Assembly: GCF_002902905.1 (NCBI RefSeq)
Contig: NZ_CP026124.1
Location: 558,001-622,000, forward strand
DNA from: Achromobacter sp. AONIH1
GTDB lineage: Bacteria > Pseudomonadota > Gammaproteobacteria > Burkholderiales > Burkholderiaceae_B
DNA: 64,000 nt
Direction: 5' to 3'
Shown in pieces: positions 41,079 to 49,374 of this stretch (within the stretch, counting starts at the first letter, position 1; every line of letters begins with the position of its first letter). A program made the position numbers and the translations under genes. The notes under the pieces were generated by a model that was not told where the DNA came from, did no database searches, and saw only the letters and a program-made list of their open reading frames with translations.

Positions 41079-41714
41079 CTACAGGAAAACGGCCGACAGA
41101 TCTATGGCACCGTCGAGCTGGACCTCGCGGCCCAGGTACAGCGTGGAGGTCGGCGCGATGGCCGCCTCGATCCGCACGCCGACGGTGAGCGTGCGGCCGC
41201 TGGACGGGCGACGCTGCGCGTCGCGGGTCCAGGCGATCAGGTCGTTGGCGTCCGGGGCCGCGTCTGCGTCCAGCTCGCGCCAGGTCGCGCCGCCGTCGGA
41301 CGATACGATCAGGCGCGCCGGCGAGCCGTCCAGCGTGGCGGTATCGCGCCGCCAGCGCAGCACGAACGCGCCCAGGTTCCTGCCGGCCGCCAGGCCCAGG
41401 CCCTGGCTGGCCTGCGGCGTCACGCCGAGCCGGCTGCTGGCCAGGGGACTGGCGCTGCCATCGCCGCCGGATTGGCGCAGCGCGACCGTCGCCGGCTGGT
41501 CGCAGCTGATGGTGATGTTGCGTTGTTGCGGCGGCAGCGGCGCGGCCTCGGCGGCGCGCAGCAGGTTGCGCTTGATCTTGCCGTAGTCGACCACGGCGCC
41601 GCCGCCCAGCTGGATGCGGCAATTGGCGGCTTGCGGCGCGGGAGAGGCGGCGAAACTCGCCGCGCTGAATGCAATACCCGTCAGGGCGTACAGGAAATTC
41701 AAGTAAGGCTTCAT
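41079..41714 (-). CDS. Fimbrial subunit, DUF1120-like (fourth, distal)
   Basis: A 211-residue exported protein. A signal peptide (1-22) is followed by the subunit pattern NCRIQLGGGAVVDYGKI and ITISCDQPATVAL, the two Cys forming the likely disulfide. It ends in a hydrophobic beta strand (DGAIDLSAVFL) with a penultimate aromatic typical of chaperone-bound subunits. Being the most divergent and last of four subunits, it may be a minor or tip protein. Confidence 0.82.
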   Translation of the reverse strand: MKPYLNFLYALTGIAFSAASFAASPAPQAANCRIQLGGGAVVDYGKIKRNLLRAAEAAPLPPQQRNITISCDQPATVALRQSGGDGSASPLASSRLGVTPQASQGLGLAAGRNLGAFVLRWRRDTATLDGSPARLIVSSDGGATWRELDADAAPDANDLIAWTRDAQRRPSSGRTLTVGVRIEAAIAPTSTLYLGREVQLDGAIDLSAVFL

Positions 41715-41752
41715 GGTCAGCCGGCTCTCCCGGCACGAGGCGGCGCAGGCCG

Positions 41753-42424
41753 CTAGAGATAGACCAGCGTCAGGACCGCGCCGCCGCTGAAGGGAACCTC
41801 GGTGGACACGCCAAGCTGGGCAATACGATCCAGCGCGACCTGGACGCGCATGGTGCCCTGGAATACGCTGCCGAAGGCCGGCTCCTTCAGGCCGGGCAGG
41901 CCCCAGGTTTCCAGGCTGCCGTCGTCATGGAAGAAATTGCCGACCGACGGGTCCCAGGACTTGCCGTTGTCGCCGCTGTAGATCGAGTCCGTGGCCTGGC
42001 CGTCCACCGTGAAGCCCGGAACCAGCATCAATGCCCAGGACCCGATGGCGCGCCCGGCCTCGTTGCGCAGGCCGTACTGGCGACTGGAGGACCAGCTCTT
42101 GCCATGCCCGCCGAAAAACACAATGGGATCCTTGAACGGCACCAGCCCGGCGTTAGGATCGCTGGCGGTCAGCGCCACCTTGGTCCTGGCTTCGCAGGAA
42201 ATGCGCAGTTCCCGCTCGAGCACCGGCAGCAGCGTGTACGTGTCCTTGTTCAGGTCCTTCAGCTTCAGCTTGCCGTAGTTGAACGAACCCTGCTCGGAAA
42301 CCTGCATCGTGCAGGCGGCAGGCTTGAGTTCGCCTTGCACCGCCACCTTGAAGGACGGGACTTGCGCGTATCCCGCCAGCGGCGCCATCGCGCAGGCCCA
42401 GGCGAGCAAAATTCGGAGTTTCAT
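41753..42424 (-). CDS. Fimbrial subunit, DUF1120-like (third)
   Basis: A 223-residue exported protein. The signal peptide (1-20) precedes VQGELKPAACTMQVSEQGSF and NYGKLKLKDLN, then LRISCEARTKVALTASD. These are the conserved Cys-containing strands of the DUF1120 family used by beta-clade chaperone-usher fimbriae. The C-terminus ends GGAVLTLVYL. It is shorter than the first two subunits and may be a minor pilin. Confidence 0.83.
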   Translation of the reverse strand: MKLRILLAWACAMAPLAGYAQVPSFKVAVQGELKPAACTMQVSEQGSFNYGKLKLKDLNKDTYTLLPVLERELRISCEARTKVALTASDPNAGLVPFKDPIVFFGGHGKSWSSSRQYGLRNEAGRAIGSWALMLVPGFTVDGQATDSIYSGDNGKSWDPSVGNFFHDDGSLETWGLPGLKEPAFGSVFQGTMRVQVALDRIAQLGVSTEVPFSGGAVLTLVYL

Positions 42425-42474
42425 ATTGGCAGGCTGTCGGCGGCCGGCGCGCCACGCGCGCCAACCGCCACGGA

Positions 42475-43293
42475 TCAGATGTAGCTGAGGACGAGGGTGG
42501 TGGTACCGTAGAACGCCAGATCGGAAGATATCTTCAGCGCCTCCTTCAGCGCCGTCTTCGACTGGATGACGGCGCCGATCACGATGTCGCCGCTAAACTC
42601 CTTCGCGGCCACCGGCACGGTGGACTGGCCGGACTCGGCGAAAGTCACGAACGTTGAGCCATCCGACTTCAGCTGCGAGGCGTGGGTCGCAGTATCCGCG
42701 GCCGTGGCCCAGGTCGCCTTGTCGGCGCTGGTCACGACCACGGTCTTGGTGGATTTCCCGTTCGCGGCCGTGGTCGTGTAGCGGAAATTGCGGAACTGGA
42801 AGACATACCGGCCGATGCGCTCCTTCGACGTTGCCTGGTCGACCAGATCGTAGATATAGCCTTTCTTGGCCTCGGCCACGATGCCCGTGGCCGTGTGCTT
42901 GAGCCCGTTTTCATCAGGAACCGCCAGATTACTGGAGCCGCCGACAGACAAGGCGATTGCCGCATCACCGCTCTCGCACGTGATGGAAAAGGATTGGACG
43001 GCAGGCGGCAGCGGGGTCTCGGCTGTGTCCTTCAGAGAATCGACATTGACCTTGGTTTCGTTGAATTTGATTTCGGCGAGGGTGGGCTTGCAGCTGCCCG
43101 GAGTGATCGTGCCGCCGACGGCGACGTTCAGGCTGCTGGGTGCAGACGCGGCGCCAGGGGCGCCAGCTGCGGCGGCAGCCGGCGCGGCCGGCGCACTGGA
43201 CTGTGCCGCAGCCGGCATCGACACGACCGTGGCTGCGCCAGCGGCGCATGCCAGGAGCGCGAGCAGGATCTTGCTGGATTGGATGTGTTTCAT
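42475..43293 (-). CDS. Fimbrial subunit, DUF1120-like (second)
   Basis: A 272-residue exported protein with a signal peptide (about 1-30) followed by an Ala/Pro-rich stretch (31-52) unusual for a pilin. The subunit core begins VAVGGTITPGSCKPTLAEI, with FSITCESGDAAIALSVG and the C-terminal strand TTLVLSYI. It closely resembles the first subunit (TITPGSCKP, YDLVD, FQFRNFRYT). A tandem duplication of the main subunit is inferred. Confidence 0.85.
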   Translation of the reverse strand: MKHIQSSKILLALLACAAGAATVVSMPAAAQSSAPAAPAAAAAGAPGAASAPSSLNVAVGGTITPGSCKPTLAEIKFNETKVNVDSLKDTAETPLPPAVQSFSITCESGDAAIALSVGGSSNLAVPDENGLKHTATGIVAEAKKGYIYDLVDQATSKERIGRYVFQFRNFRYTTTAANGKSTKTVVVTSADKATWATAADTATHASQLKSDGSTFVTFAESGQSTVPVAAKEFSGDIVIGAVIQSKTALKEALKISSDLAFYGTTTLVLSYI

Positions 43294-43339
43294 GTTGCTC
43301 TCGGGATATCGAAGCGCGCGTTACGCGATGCCGCCTGGA

Positions 43340-44050
43340 TCAGAGGTAGTTCAGCGTGATGGTCGCGCCGCCGGAGATCTTGAGGTCGCCAGTCAATTTC
43401 AGGTCCTTCTTGGGCAGGATCGCCGGCGCCACGATCAGCTCGCCTTCGAATGTCGAGGCCAGGACGGGCGTGGTGTCGGCGGTGGGACTGGCAAAAGACA
43501 GATAGTCGGAACCGTTCGTCTTGAGCTGCCAGGCATCCCAGCCGTTCGATGCCGCGGTAGACCACGCGTTCTTGTCGGTGCTCTTGATGATCACGGCCTT
43601 GTTGGTGGAGGCTCCCGTGCCGCCGCCCGTGTACGAGAAATTGCGGAACTGCATGGCGAACACGCCGGCACGATTCTTGTTGTCGTCAACCAAGTCATAC
43701 TGCGATTGGGGGTAGGTAGACGTGCCAGCCTGGGTGTGTTCCAGATTCCCCGTGGGGGCCGTCGCCGCGCTGGCGGTTGTCTGCGCGCTCAGCGCGATCG
43801 AGGTATCGGCGGTGCAGGTGATCTTCACTTTTTGGAGGATCATCGGCAACTGGGTCATCTTGTCGTTGTTCAACGACTTCGGATTGATGTTCTTCATGTC
43901 GAACGTCAAATCGCCCGACTCCGGTTTGCAACTTCCCGGGGTGATCGTGCCGCTGACCGTGATCTTGAAGGAGGGAGCCTCGGCCATGGCGCCGGCGCTG
44001 GCGGCGCAGGCCAGGAGGGCGGCAAAAAGCTTGCTGGTACGGTGTTTCAT
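43340..44050 (-). CDS. Fimbrial subunit, DUF1120-like (first, probable major)
   Basis: A 236-residue exported protein (signal about 1-24, ending GAMA). The core contains VSGTITPGSCKPESGDLTF, KITCTADTSIALSAQ, FAMQFRNFSYTG and the C-terminal strand GATITLNYL. Its position first in the operon, behind the promoter region, makes it the likely major subunit. ATG 44050 begins a good signal; a longer frame upstream runs into the promoter and is rejected. The ribosome-binding site is weak. Confidence 0.86.
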   Translation of the reverse strand: MKHRTSKLFAALLACAASAGAMAEAPSFKITVSGTITPGSCKPESGDLTFDMKNINPKSLNNDKMTQLPMILQKVKITCTADTSIALSAQTTASAATAPTGNLEHTQAGTSTYPQSQYDLVDDNKNRAGVFAMQFRNFSYTGGGTGASTNKAVIIKSTDKNAWSTAASNGWDAWQLKTNGSDYLSFASPTADTTPVLASTFEGELIVAPAILPKKDLKLTGDLKISGGATITLNYL

Positions 44051-44054
44051 AGAT

Positions 44055-44224
44055 GTCTGATAAGCCAAGTAGGTACGTGTCGGAAGTCTCGTGCTGGGCT
44101 GCCCGGAACCAAGTAACGCCCGGCGCATTCATCACGGAAACTAAGGTAACAACCCGACACCGCACCGCACCATCAGACAATTCCGGTAGTAATGGTCCGG
44201 AAAAAAGTGACAGTCTTATCAGAC
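44055..44224. repeat. 10-bp inverted repeats flanking the fimbrial promoter region
   Basis: GTCTGATAAG (44055-44064) lies 4 bp before the first fimbrial start and its exact complement CTTATCAGAC (44215-44224) directly abuts the stop of the upstream binding-protein gene. The 150 bp between hold the whole fimbrial promoter. Two readings are possible: recombination half-sites of an invertible promoter, or a pair of response-regulator sites, since both contain the GTCTGAT core of the shared motif. Confidence 0.6.
44144..44185 (-). promoter_or_regulatory. Fimbrial promoter with RcsB-box-like site
   Basis: On the minus strand CGGAATTGTCTGAT (44185-44172) ends 22 bp before TTACCT (44149-44144), a weak -10. 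Transcription would start near 44137, with a leader of about 87 nt to ATG 44050. The EAL gene shows the same motif, the same 22-bp spacing and a leader of about 86 nt. The box would overlap the -35 region, a usual activator position. Confidence 0.6.
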
Positions 44225-45319
44225 CTACGGCGCCGGCTTCATGATGCGCGTCAGCCACGCCGCCCGCATATGGGACAGCTGGGCCGGCGTCACCCCAGCC
44301 CAGTCCAGCGGGATCAGCCTGGCGGCGACGCCCGGCGACAACAGCGGTATCCTGGCGCGCGCCGCCTCGCCAATCTTGGCCTTCTGGTTCGACGGCGCGT
44401 AGTACATCGCCTCGGCAAACGCCTGTTGCACCTGCGCGCCCAGTGAAAAATTGATGAAGGCTTGCGCCGCCTTGCCGTTGGACCGGCCGACGACCTGGGC
44501 GATCAGGATGGGCACGGCGACGGTTCCCTCACTGGGTACCGTCACGCCATAGCCGCTCAGGCTGTCCATCTGACTCTGGCTGCGGGAATTCCAACCCACG
44601 GCCAGCAGCACCTGCTTGCGCGCCACCAGCCAGTATTGATTCGGACGAGGCGTCCAGGTCTGGACATTGGGGCCGAGCTTCTCCAGGTACTCGAGGCCGG
44701 GATCCAGATCAGCGGCGCCATCAGGACTGCCGGCCAACCGATTGGCCAGCGCGGTCAGCGCGGTCAGCGCGATCATGCTGCCGTTGACGTTGGCATTGGT
44801 CGAAATGGCGATCTTTCCGCGGTGCTTGGGGTCCCACAACTCGCGCCAGCTCCTGGGCGGCTGCGCAAAGGCCGATTTGGCGTACACCAGCGCCATGGAG
44901 TCGTACATGGCCGGCAGCGCCCAGAATCCCAGCTCGCGGCCCATGGCGCCCAGGTCGGCGGCATTCGGCACGAGCTGTGGATTCATCTGCTCAAGCAGCC
45001 CTTCGCTCTGTGCCAGGCGGGCGTTGGGCGGATCCAGTATCACGACGTCGATGTTCGGCGTCATGCGCTGCGACCGCAGCACCGCCAGGGCATTGCGCGA
45101 GTCCCGGACCGCGTAATAGCGCACCAGGATACCCGGATGCGCGGCCTCGAACGGCCGGATCACCGTCCTCATGTACTTCTCGTCGAAGGCATCCACGCCA
45201 TAGGCCATGACGGTGATTTCGACAGGCGCCGCCGCCCGGCTCTCGCCAGGCGGCAGCGCCGACGCCAGGCCGGCGAGCGTCAGGCCAAGGAAACGGCGAC
45301 GGGGAAAACTGCGATTCAT
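44225..45319 (-). CDS. PotD-like periplasmic binding protein (orphan)
   Basis: A 364-residue substrate-binding protein of the spermidine/putrescine (PotD/PotF) type. The N-terminus has a twin-arginine-like signal (PRRRFLGLTLAG), so export by Tat is possible. The mature part shows VEITVMAYGVDAFDEKYMRT, DVVILDPPNARLAQSEGLL and WRELWDPKHRGKIAIST, typical of the family. No ABC permease or ATPase gene is nearby. It lies between the RcsB-like regulator (67 bp upstream) and the fimbrial operon on the same strand, suggesting a sensory role. Confidence 0.85.
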   Translation of the reverse strand: MNRSFPRRRFLGLTLAGLASALPPGESRAAAPVEITVMAYGVDAFDEKYMRTVIRPFEAAHPGILVRYYAVRDSRNALAVLRSQRMTPNIDVVILDPPNARLAQSEGLLEQMNPQLVPNAADLGAMGRELGFWALPAMYDSMALVYAKSAFAQPPRSWRELWDPKHRGKIAISTNANVNGSMIALTALTALANRLAGSPDGAADLDPGLEYLEKLGPNVQTWTPRPNQYWLVARKQVLLAVGWNSRSQSQMDSLSGYGVTVPSEGTVAVPILIAQVVGRSNGKAAQAFINFSLGAQVQQAFAEAMYYAPSNQKAKIGEAARARIPLLSPGVAARLIPLDWAGVTPAQLSHMRAAWLTRIMKPAP

Positions 45320-45386
45320 GAGAAAAGCTCCCTCTCGATGCCCTCGCTCCCGCCACGGAACAACGACAGGACTTCAGACGCACGCG

Positions 45387-46031
45387 TCATTTGAAAAGGT
45401 CGTAATTGACGCCAAACATCACCAGCTCGTGATCCGTTTCCACGTCCAGCTTGCGCATCGCGGCGACCTTGTGCGTGCTGACCGTCTTGACGCTGCGATT
45501 CATGATGCGCGCGATCTCTCCCACCGACGTGCCCGCCAGGAAATGCCGCAGCACCTCCAGCTCCTTGGGCGAAAGGCGACCGATCCGCGTGGCCGCGTCC
45601 TGCGGGGCGCCAGGCAAGGAGGCCGCCAGGGAATGGGGCCCGCTGCGATACACCTGATTCCTCTCCAGCGTGTCCAGGGCCGTCAGGATTTCTCCCAGAT
45701 CGCGGCTCTTGAACACGACGCCGCTGACGCCCTCTTCATAGAGGCTGGCGACGATCACTGGCGAAGTGATCATGGTATGGATCAGGATGCGCACGTCGGG
45801 AAAGTTGCGGCGCAGGTACTGCACCAGCGCCAAGCCGTCGCTGTAGCCATCCTCGGACGGCATGTTGTAGTCGGTGATGATGACGTCGGGCGCCAGCTCG
45901 CGCGTCTTGCGGATCAACTCCGCGGCATTGGTGGCATCCCCGACGATCTGGTGGCGGCCGGCGCCTTCGAGCACATTGCGAACGCCGAGGATTACCACTT
46001 GATGGTCATCGGCCAGCAGGATTCGTGTCAT
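45387..46031 (-). CDS. RcsB-like LuxR-type response regulator
   Basis: A 214-residue regulator. The receiver has ADDH, phospho-acceptor Asp54 (IITDYNMP) and Lys108. The GDGLALVQYLRRNFP-like and LIHTMITSPV segments follow RcsB rather than NarL. The C-terminal LuxR helix-turn-helix reads RLSPKELEVLRHFLAG, then IARIMNRSVKTVS and KVAAMRKL, again close to RcsB. ATG 46031 has GGGAG upstream and is preferred to ATG 46046. The cognate kinase is the hybrid protein just upstream. Targets are probably the motif-bearing promoters listed here. Confidence 0.92.
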   Translation of the reverse strand: MTRILLADDHQVVILGVRNVLEGAGRHQIVGDATNAAELIRKTRELAPDVIITDYNMPSEDGYSDGLALVQYLRRNFPDVRILIHTMITSPVIVASLYEEGVSGVVFKSRDLGEILTALDTLERNQVYRSGPHSLAASLPGAPQDAATRIGRLSPKELEVLRHFLAGTSVGEIARIMNRSVKTVSTHKVAAMRKLDVETDHELVMFGVNYDLFK

Positions 46032-46098
46032 TCTTTTTGCTCCCATTTTGATGCTTTCGACAAGGCTTCCTGCGATCTTTCCGGGCAGGGCCCGGGGG

Positions 46099-49000
46099 CT
46101 ACAACTCCGTGAATCTTTCGGTCAACTGGGCCAGCGTGCTCTTGACCGCGTTCTCGAGCATCGCTGTCATTCCTTCCTCGGCGATCTTCTGTTCCAGCAC
46201 GCCGCAAAACCGCGCGATGTCCTCGGCGTTCATCACCGCCAGCGATCCGCGCATCCGGTGCAGGGTCGCGACGGCCGCGGGCGCGTCGCGCGCGGCCAGG
46301 GCCGCCCGCATCGACGCCATGTCCTCGCGCATGGTGGTATTGAAGGCCGCGCGCAAATGGCTGTCGAAGAGCTCCTTGGGCTTGGTCGGCGGCGGCGGTC
46401 CGGCGAATTTGGAGCCGATGATTCTCGCGCAGGCGGTGCTCAGCGCATCATGCAGCGTGCGCAGGTCCACCGGCTTCACCACCCATGCGTTCAGGCCGGC
46501 GGCGAAACCGGCATCCCGTTGCGTCTGCAGCGCGTCGGCCGTCAAGCCGATGATCGGCGCATTGGTGCTGCGGGCGCGCAACGTGCGCACCAGTTCATAG
46601 CCGTTCATCAACGGCATGTTCATGTCCGTGATCAGCACGTCGAATTCGTCAGCGCTCCAGCGCGCCAGCGTCTCCACGCCGTCCGCGCACAGCGTGACCT
46701 CGCAGCCCAGCTCCTCAAGCTGGCGCACCAGCAGATTCCGGTTGACCGGATTGTCCTCGGCCACCAGCACCCGCAGCCCCAGCCGCCGCAAACCAGCGTC
46801 CGGCCGGTATTCGGACCCGCCATGGCCATCGTCCCCGTCCGCTTCGGTTGCAGGCAGCTCGGCCGACGGCCGCTCGCGCTGCGCCAGCGCGACCGCTTCA
46901 ACGATGCTGTGCCGCAGATGGCTGGTGACATGTATTTCGGACAGGCTCCATTGCGGCTTGTCCGGTCCGTCTGGAATGCACGATACCCGCGGCCCATTCC
47001 ATTCGATCGGCGGCAGCCGCTCGGGCAGCAATTCCACCAGGATGCCGTCCCGCTTGGCGGGCACGCTGCTGCCGTGGATGGGCCGCGCGCTGGCGCCGGC
47101 CAGCACCAGCCACGCGCAAGTGTCCTGCGCCACGTCGGCGACCGGCGCGCGCACCCATACCGCGGGCGTGGGCGCGATTTCACCGCCACCGGCCAGGCGC
47201 GCGGCGTCCGCCGTCACCCGCAGCGGCAGCTGGAAGATGAACGTGCTGCCCCGGCCCGGACTGCTGTCCAGCGTGATGCTGCCCTGCATCAGCTCGCAAA
47301 GACTGTGGCAGATATAAAGCCCCAGCCCGGTACCGGGCATCGCATGGCCGGACGAACCATGGGCCTGGTAGAACGGCTGGAACAGCATCTGCTGCTGGCT
47401 CGCGGGTATGCCCAGGCCGGTGTCGGCGATACGCCATTCAAGCACGGCGCCGCCGTCCGCCTCGCCAGCCCTGACCAGGTCAATCCGCACCCAGCCGGCC
47501 TCGGTGAACTTGATGGCGTTGCTGACCAGGTTGTTCAGCACCTGCTTGATGCGCAGGGCGTCGCCGTGCGCATAGACCGGAATGTCCGTGGCGATGGTGG
47601 CGAAGAACTGCAGGCCCTTGGCGTCGGCGGTGGCCGCGTATGCCTGCATTACCTCCTCGGTGAGCGCGGCCGGATCCAGGCGCTGGTCCTTGAGCGTCAT
47701 CTGCCGCGATTCGATCTTGGAGACGTCCAGGATATCGTTGATCACGTTGAGCAGGCCGGCGGACGAGGTCTGTATGGTGCGCAGATAGCCGCGCTGCAGA
47801 TTGGTCAGCGGCGTGAGGCCAAGCAATTCCACCGTGCCCAGCGTGCCGTAGAGCGGCGTGCGGATCTCATGGCTCATGGTGGCCAGGAACACCGTCTTGC
47901 CCGCGTTGGCATCGTCGGCGGCGCGCTTGGCCTGCGCCAGCGCGGCCTGCACGCGCTTGTGGTCGCTGATATCGCTGAAGGTGGCAAGAATGACCTCCTC
48001 GCCCCGGTAGGTCAGGCGCGAAGCGATGAAGCTCAGGTGCCGGCCATTGATCTCGACATCGCTGACAGCGCCATCCGGCGCCAGGGCCAGCTGCCTGACG
48101 ATTTCCACGTCCCCCAGCCATTGCTCCGCCAGCTGGTTCTTGGCGACGACCTGCTGGTCGGAAATGCGCAGCGCGCAGACGGCAACGCGAGCCGCGTCGA
48201 TCACGGCGCGGTTGAAGGATTCGCTTTCGACCACCCGTTCGTGACTGGCCTGGGCCGGCCGCACCACCAGGTTCCGATGGCGCCGATACAGCACAATGCT
48301 GCCAACCACGCAGAGCAGCAGCAAGCCGACAAACGAAAGCGGCTGCCAGCGTGCGGCCTCGAAGAACCGATCATAGGGAACCAGATAGCCCGCCGCCCAG
48401 CCATCCTGGCACCAGGTGTCGATCAGCACCCCTTCCCGCCCAAAGCGCACATTGCTGTCCACCTCTTCCAGCGCGCCATGCTCGTGGGGGCCGTCGGACG
48501 CGGGAGCGAGGCCGGGCGTGGTGCCCAGGTACTGGAAATAGGTCCGGCCATATGCGGCGTCGCCGTTGTACACGTCGCGCATTTCGAAAAACGTGGCCAG
48601 CACCAGATTGCGCTTGGGAGTCTCGGGTGCCCACAAGGCATCCGGCAGTTCAATCGCGCTGTAGATGATGTAGCCGATCCGGTCCTGCCCGCTGCCCGGC
48701 AGGTTGACGTTGATCCATCGCAGCCCGCTGGGGCTGACTTTCGCCGTCTGGGTATAGATCAATTCCCGCACCCGGTTCGCCGACAGCGGACAGCGCCACC
48801 AGCGATGCACATCATCCGTCATGGAATCCTCGGAGCAGGGCACGGAGATGCTGAGAGGGCTGTTCAGGTCGAGCAGGAACACCTGCATCCCGGGCTGCTG
48901 CCAGGGACTGCGGTAGGACCCGTAGAGGTTCGACAGACCGGCCGCCACGGTCTGCAACCGCCGGCTGTAGTCGCCGCCAGTGGCCGAATCGTTGCGGCTG

Positions 49001-49374
49001 ACCTTGATGATGTACGGCATCGCCAGGCTCCCGCTCTGGCCTTCGTAGGTATAGGTGCTGGCGTCGCTGTCGATCAGCTCGAACGATGCGGGGCCGCCCT
49101 GCGCCAAGGTCAGGCTCAGCCGGGTGGCTTCATTCTTGATGGCGCGGGCCAGGAAAGACTCCTGCCCGTGCAGGTTGTAGGCCAGCTTCTGGAAGTGCTG
49201 CCGCGCATCCGTGCTGGCGACGTTGATCAGGCTGCTGATCATCCAGTAGCACAGGGCCAGCATGATGATGGCCAGGATCAGCGTGACGATGAACAGGACC
49301 TGCATGCGCAGCGAAACCCGCGCCAGGTCGCCGATGGAGGCGATGCGCGAATGCCGGGAGGTGGCGCGGATCAT
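46099..49374 (-). CDS. Hybrid sensor histidine kinase with receiver and HPt domains
   Basis: A 1091-residue membrane kinase. One transmembrane helix (about 25-48) and another (about 345-363) enclose a periplasmic domain of about 295 residues that I cannot classify. A PAS-like region (about 385-475) precedes HisKA with His502 (ATMSHEIRTPLYG). The HATPase (about 605-717) has NLVSNAIKF, DTGLGIP and GTGLGLYIC. A low-conservation segment (738-835) may be a degenerate receiver. The receiver follows (about 867-985; EDN, Asp917, Lys967), then HPt with His1039 (LHRMRGSL). The start overlaps the EAL stop by 4 bp. Confidence 0.93.
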   Translation of the reverse strand: MIRATSRHSRIASIGDLARVSLRMQVLFIVTLILAIIMLALCYWMISSLINVASTDARQHFQKLAYNLHGQESFLARAIKNEATRLSLTLAQGGPASFELIDSDASTYTYEGQSGSLAMPYIIKVSRNDSATGGDYSRRLQTVAAGLSNLYGSYRSPWQQPGMQVFLLDLNSPLSISVPCSEDSMTDDVHRWWRCPLSANRVRELIYTQTAKVSPSGLRWINVNLPGSGQDRIGYIIYSAIELPDALWAPETPKRNLVLATFFEMRDVYNGDAAYGRTYFQYLGTTPGLAPASDGPHEHGALEEVDSNVRFGREGVLIDTWCQDGWAAGYLVPYDRFFEAARWQPLSFVGLLLLCVVGSIVLYRRHRNLVVRPAQASHERVVESESFNRAVIDAARVAVCALRISDQQVVAKNQLAEQWLGDVEIVRQLALAPDGAVSDVEINGRHLSFIASRLTYRGEEVILATFSDISDHKRVQAALAQAKRAADDANAGKTVFLATMSHEIRTPLYGTLGTVELLGLTPLTNLQRGYLRTIQTSSAGLLNVINDILDVSKIESRQMTLKDQRLDPAALTEEVMQAYAATADAKGLQFFATIATDIPVYAHGDALRIKQVLNNLVSNAIKFTEAGWVRIDLVRAGEADGGAVLEWRIADTGLGIPASQQQMLFQPFYQAHGSSGHAMPGTGLGLYICHSLCELMQGSITLDSSPGRGSTFIFQLPLRVTADAARLAGGGEIAPTPAVWVRAPVADVAQDTCAWLVLAGASARPIHGSSVPAKRDGILVELLPERLPPIEWNGPRVSCIPDGPDKPQWSLSEIHVTSHLRHSIVEAVALAQRERPSAELPATEADGDDGHGGSEYRPDAGLRRLGLRVLVAEDNPVNRNLLVRQLEELGCEVTLCADGVETLARWSADEFDVLITDMNMPLMNGYELVRTLRARSTNAPIIGLTADALQTQRDAGFAAGLNAWVVKPVDLRTLHDALSTACARIIGSKFAGPPPPTKPKELFDSHLRAAFNTTMREDMASMRAALAARDAPAAVATLHRMRGSLAVMNAEDIARFCGVLEQKIAEEGMTAMLENAVKSTLAQLTERFTEL

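Noticed and set aside
44161..44200. TCCGG/CCGGA hairpin followed by an A-run after the binding-protein gene
   Set aside because: On the strand of that gene the T-run precedes the hairpin, so it cannot be a rho-independent terminator for it.
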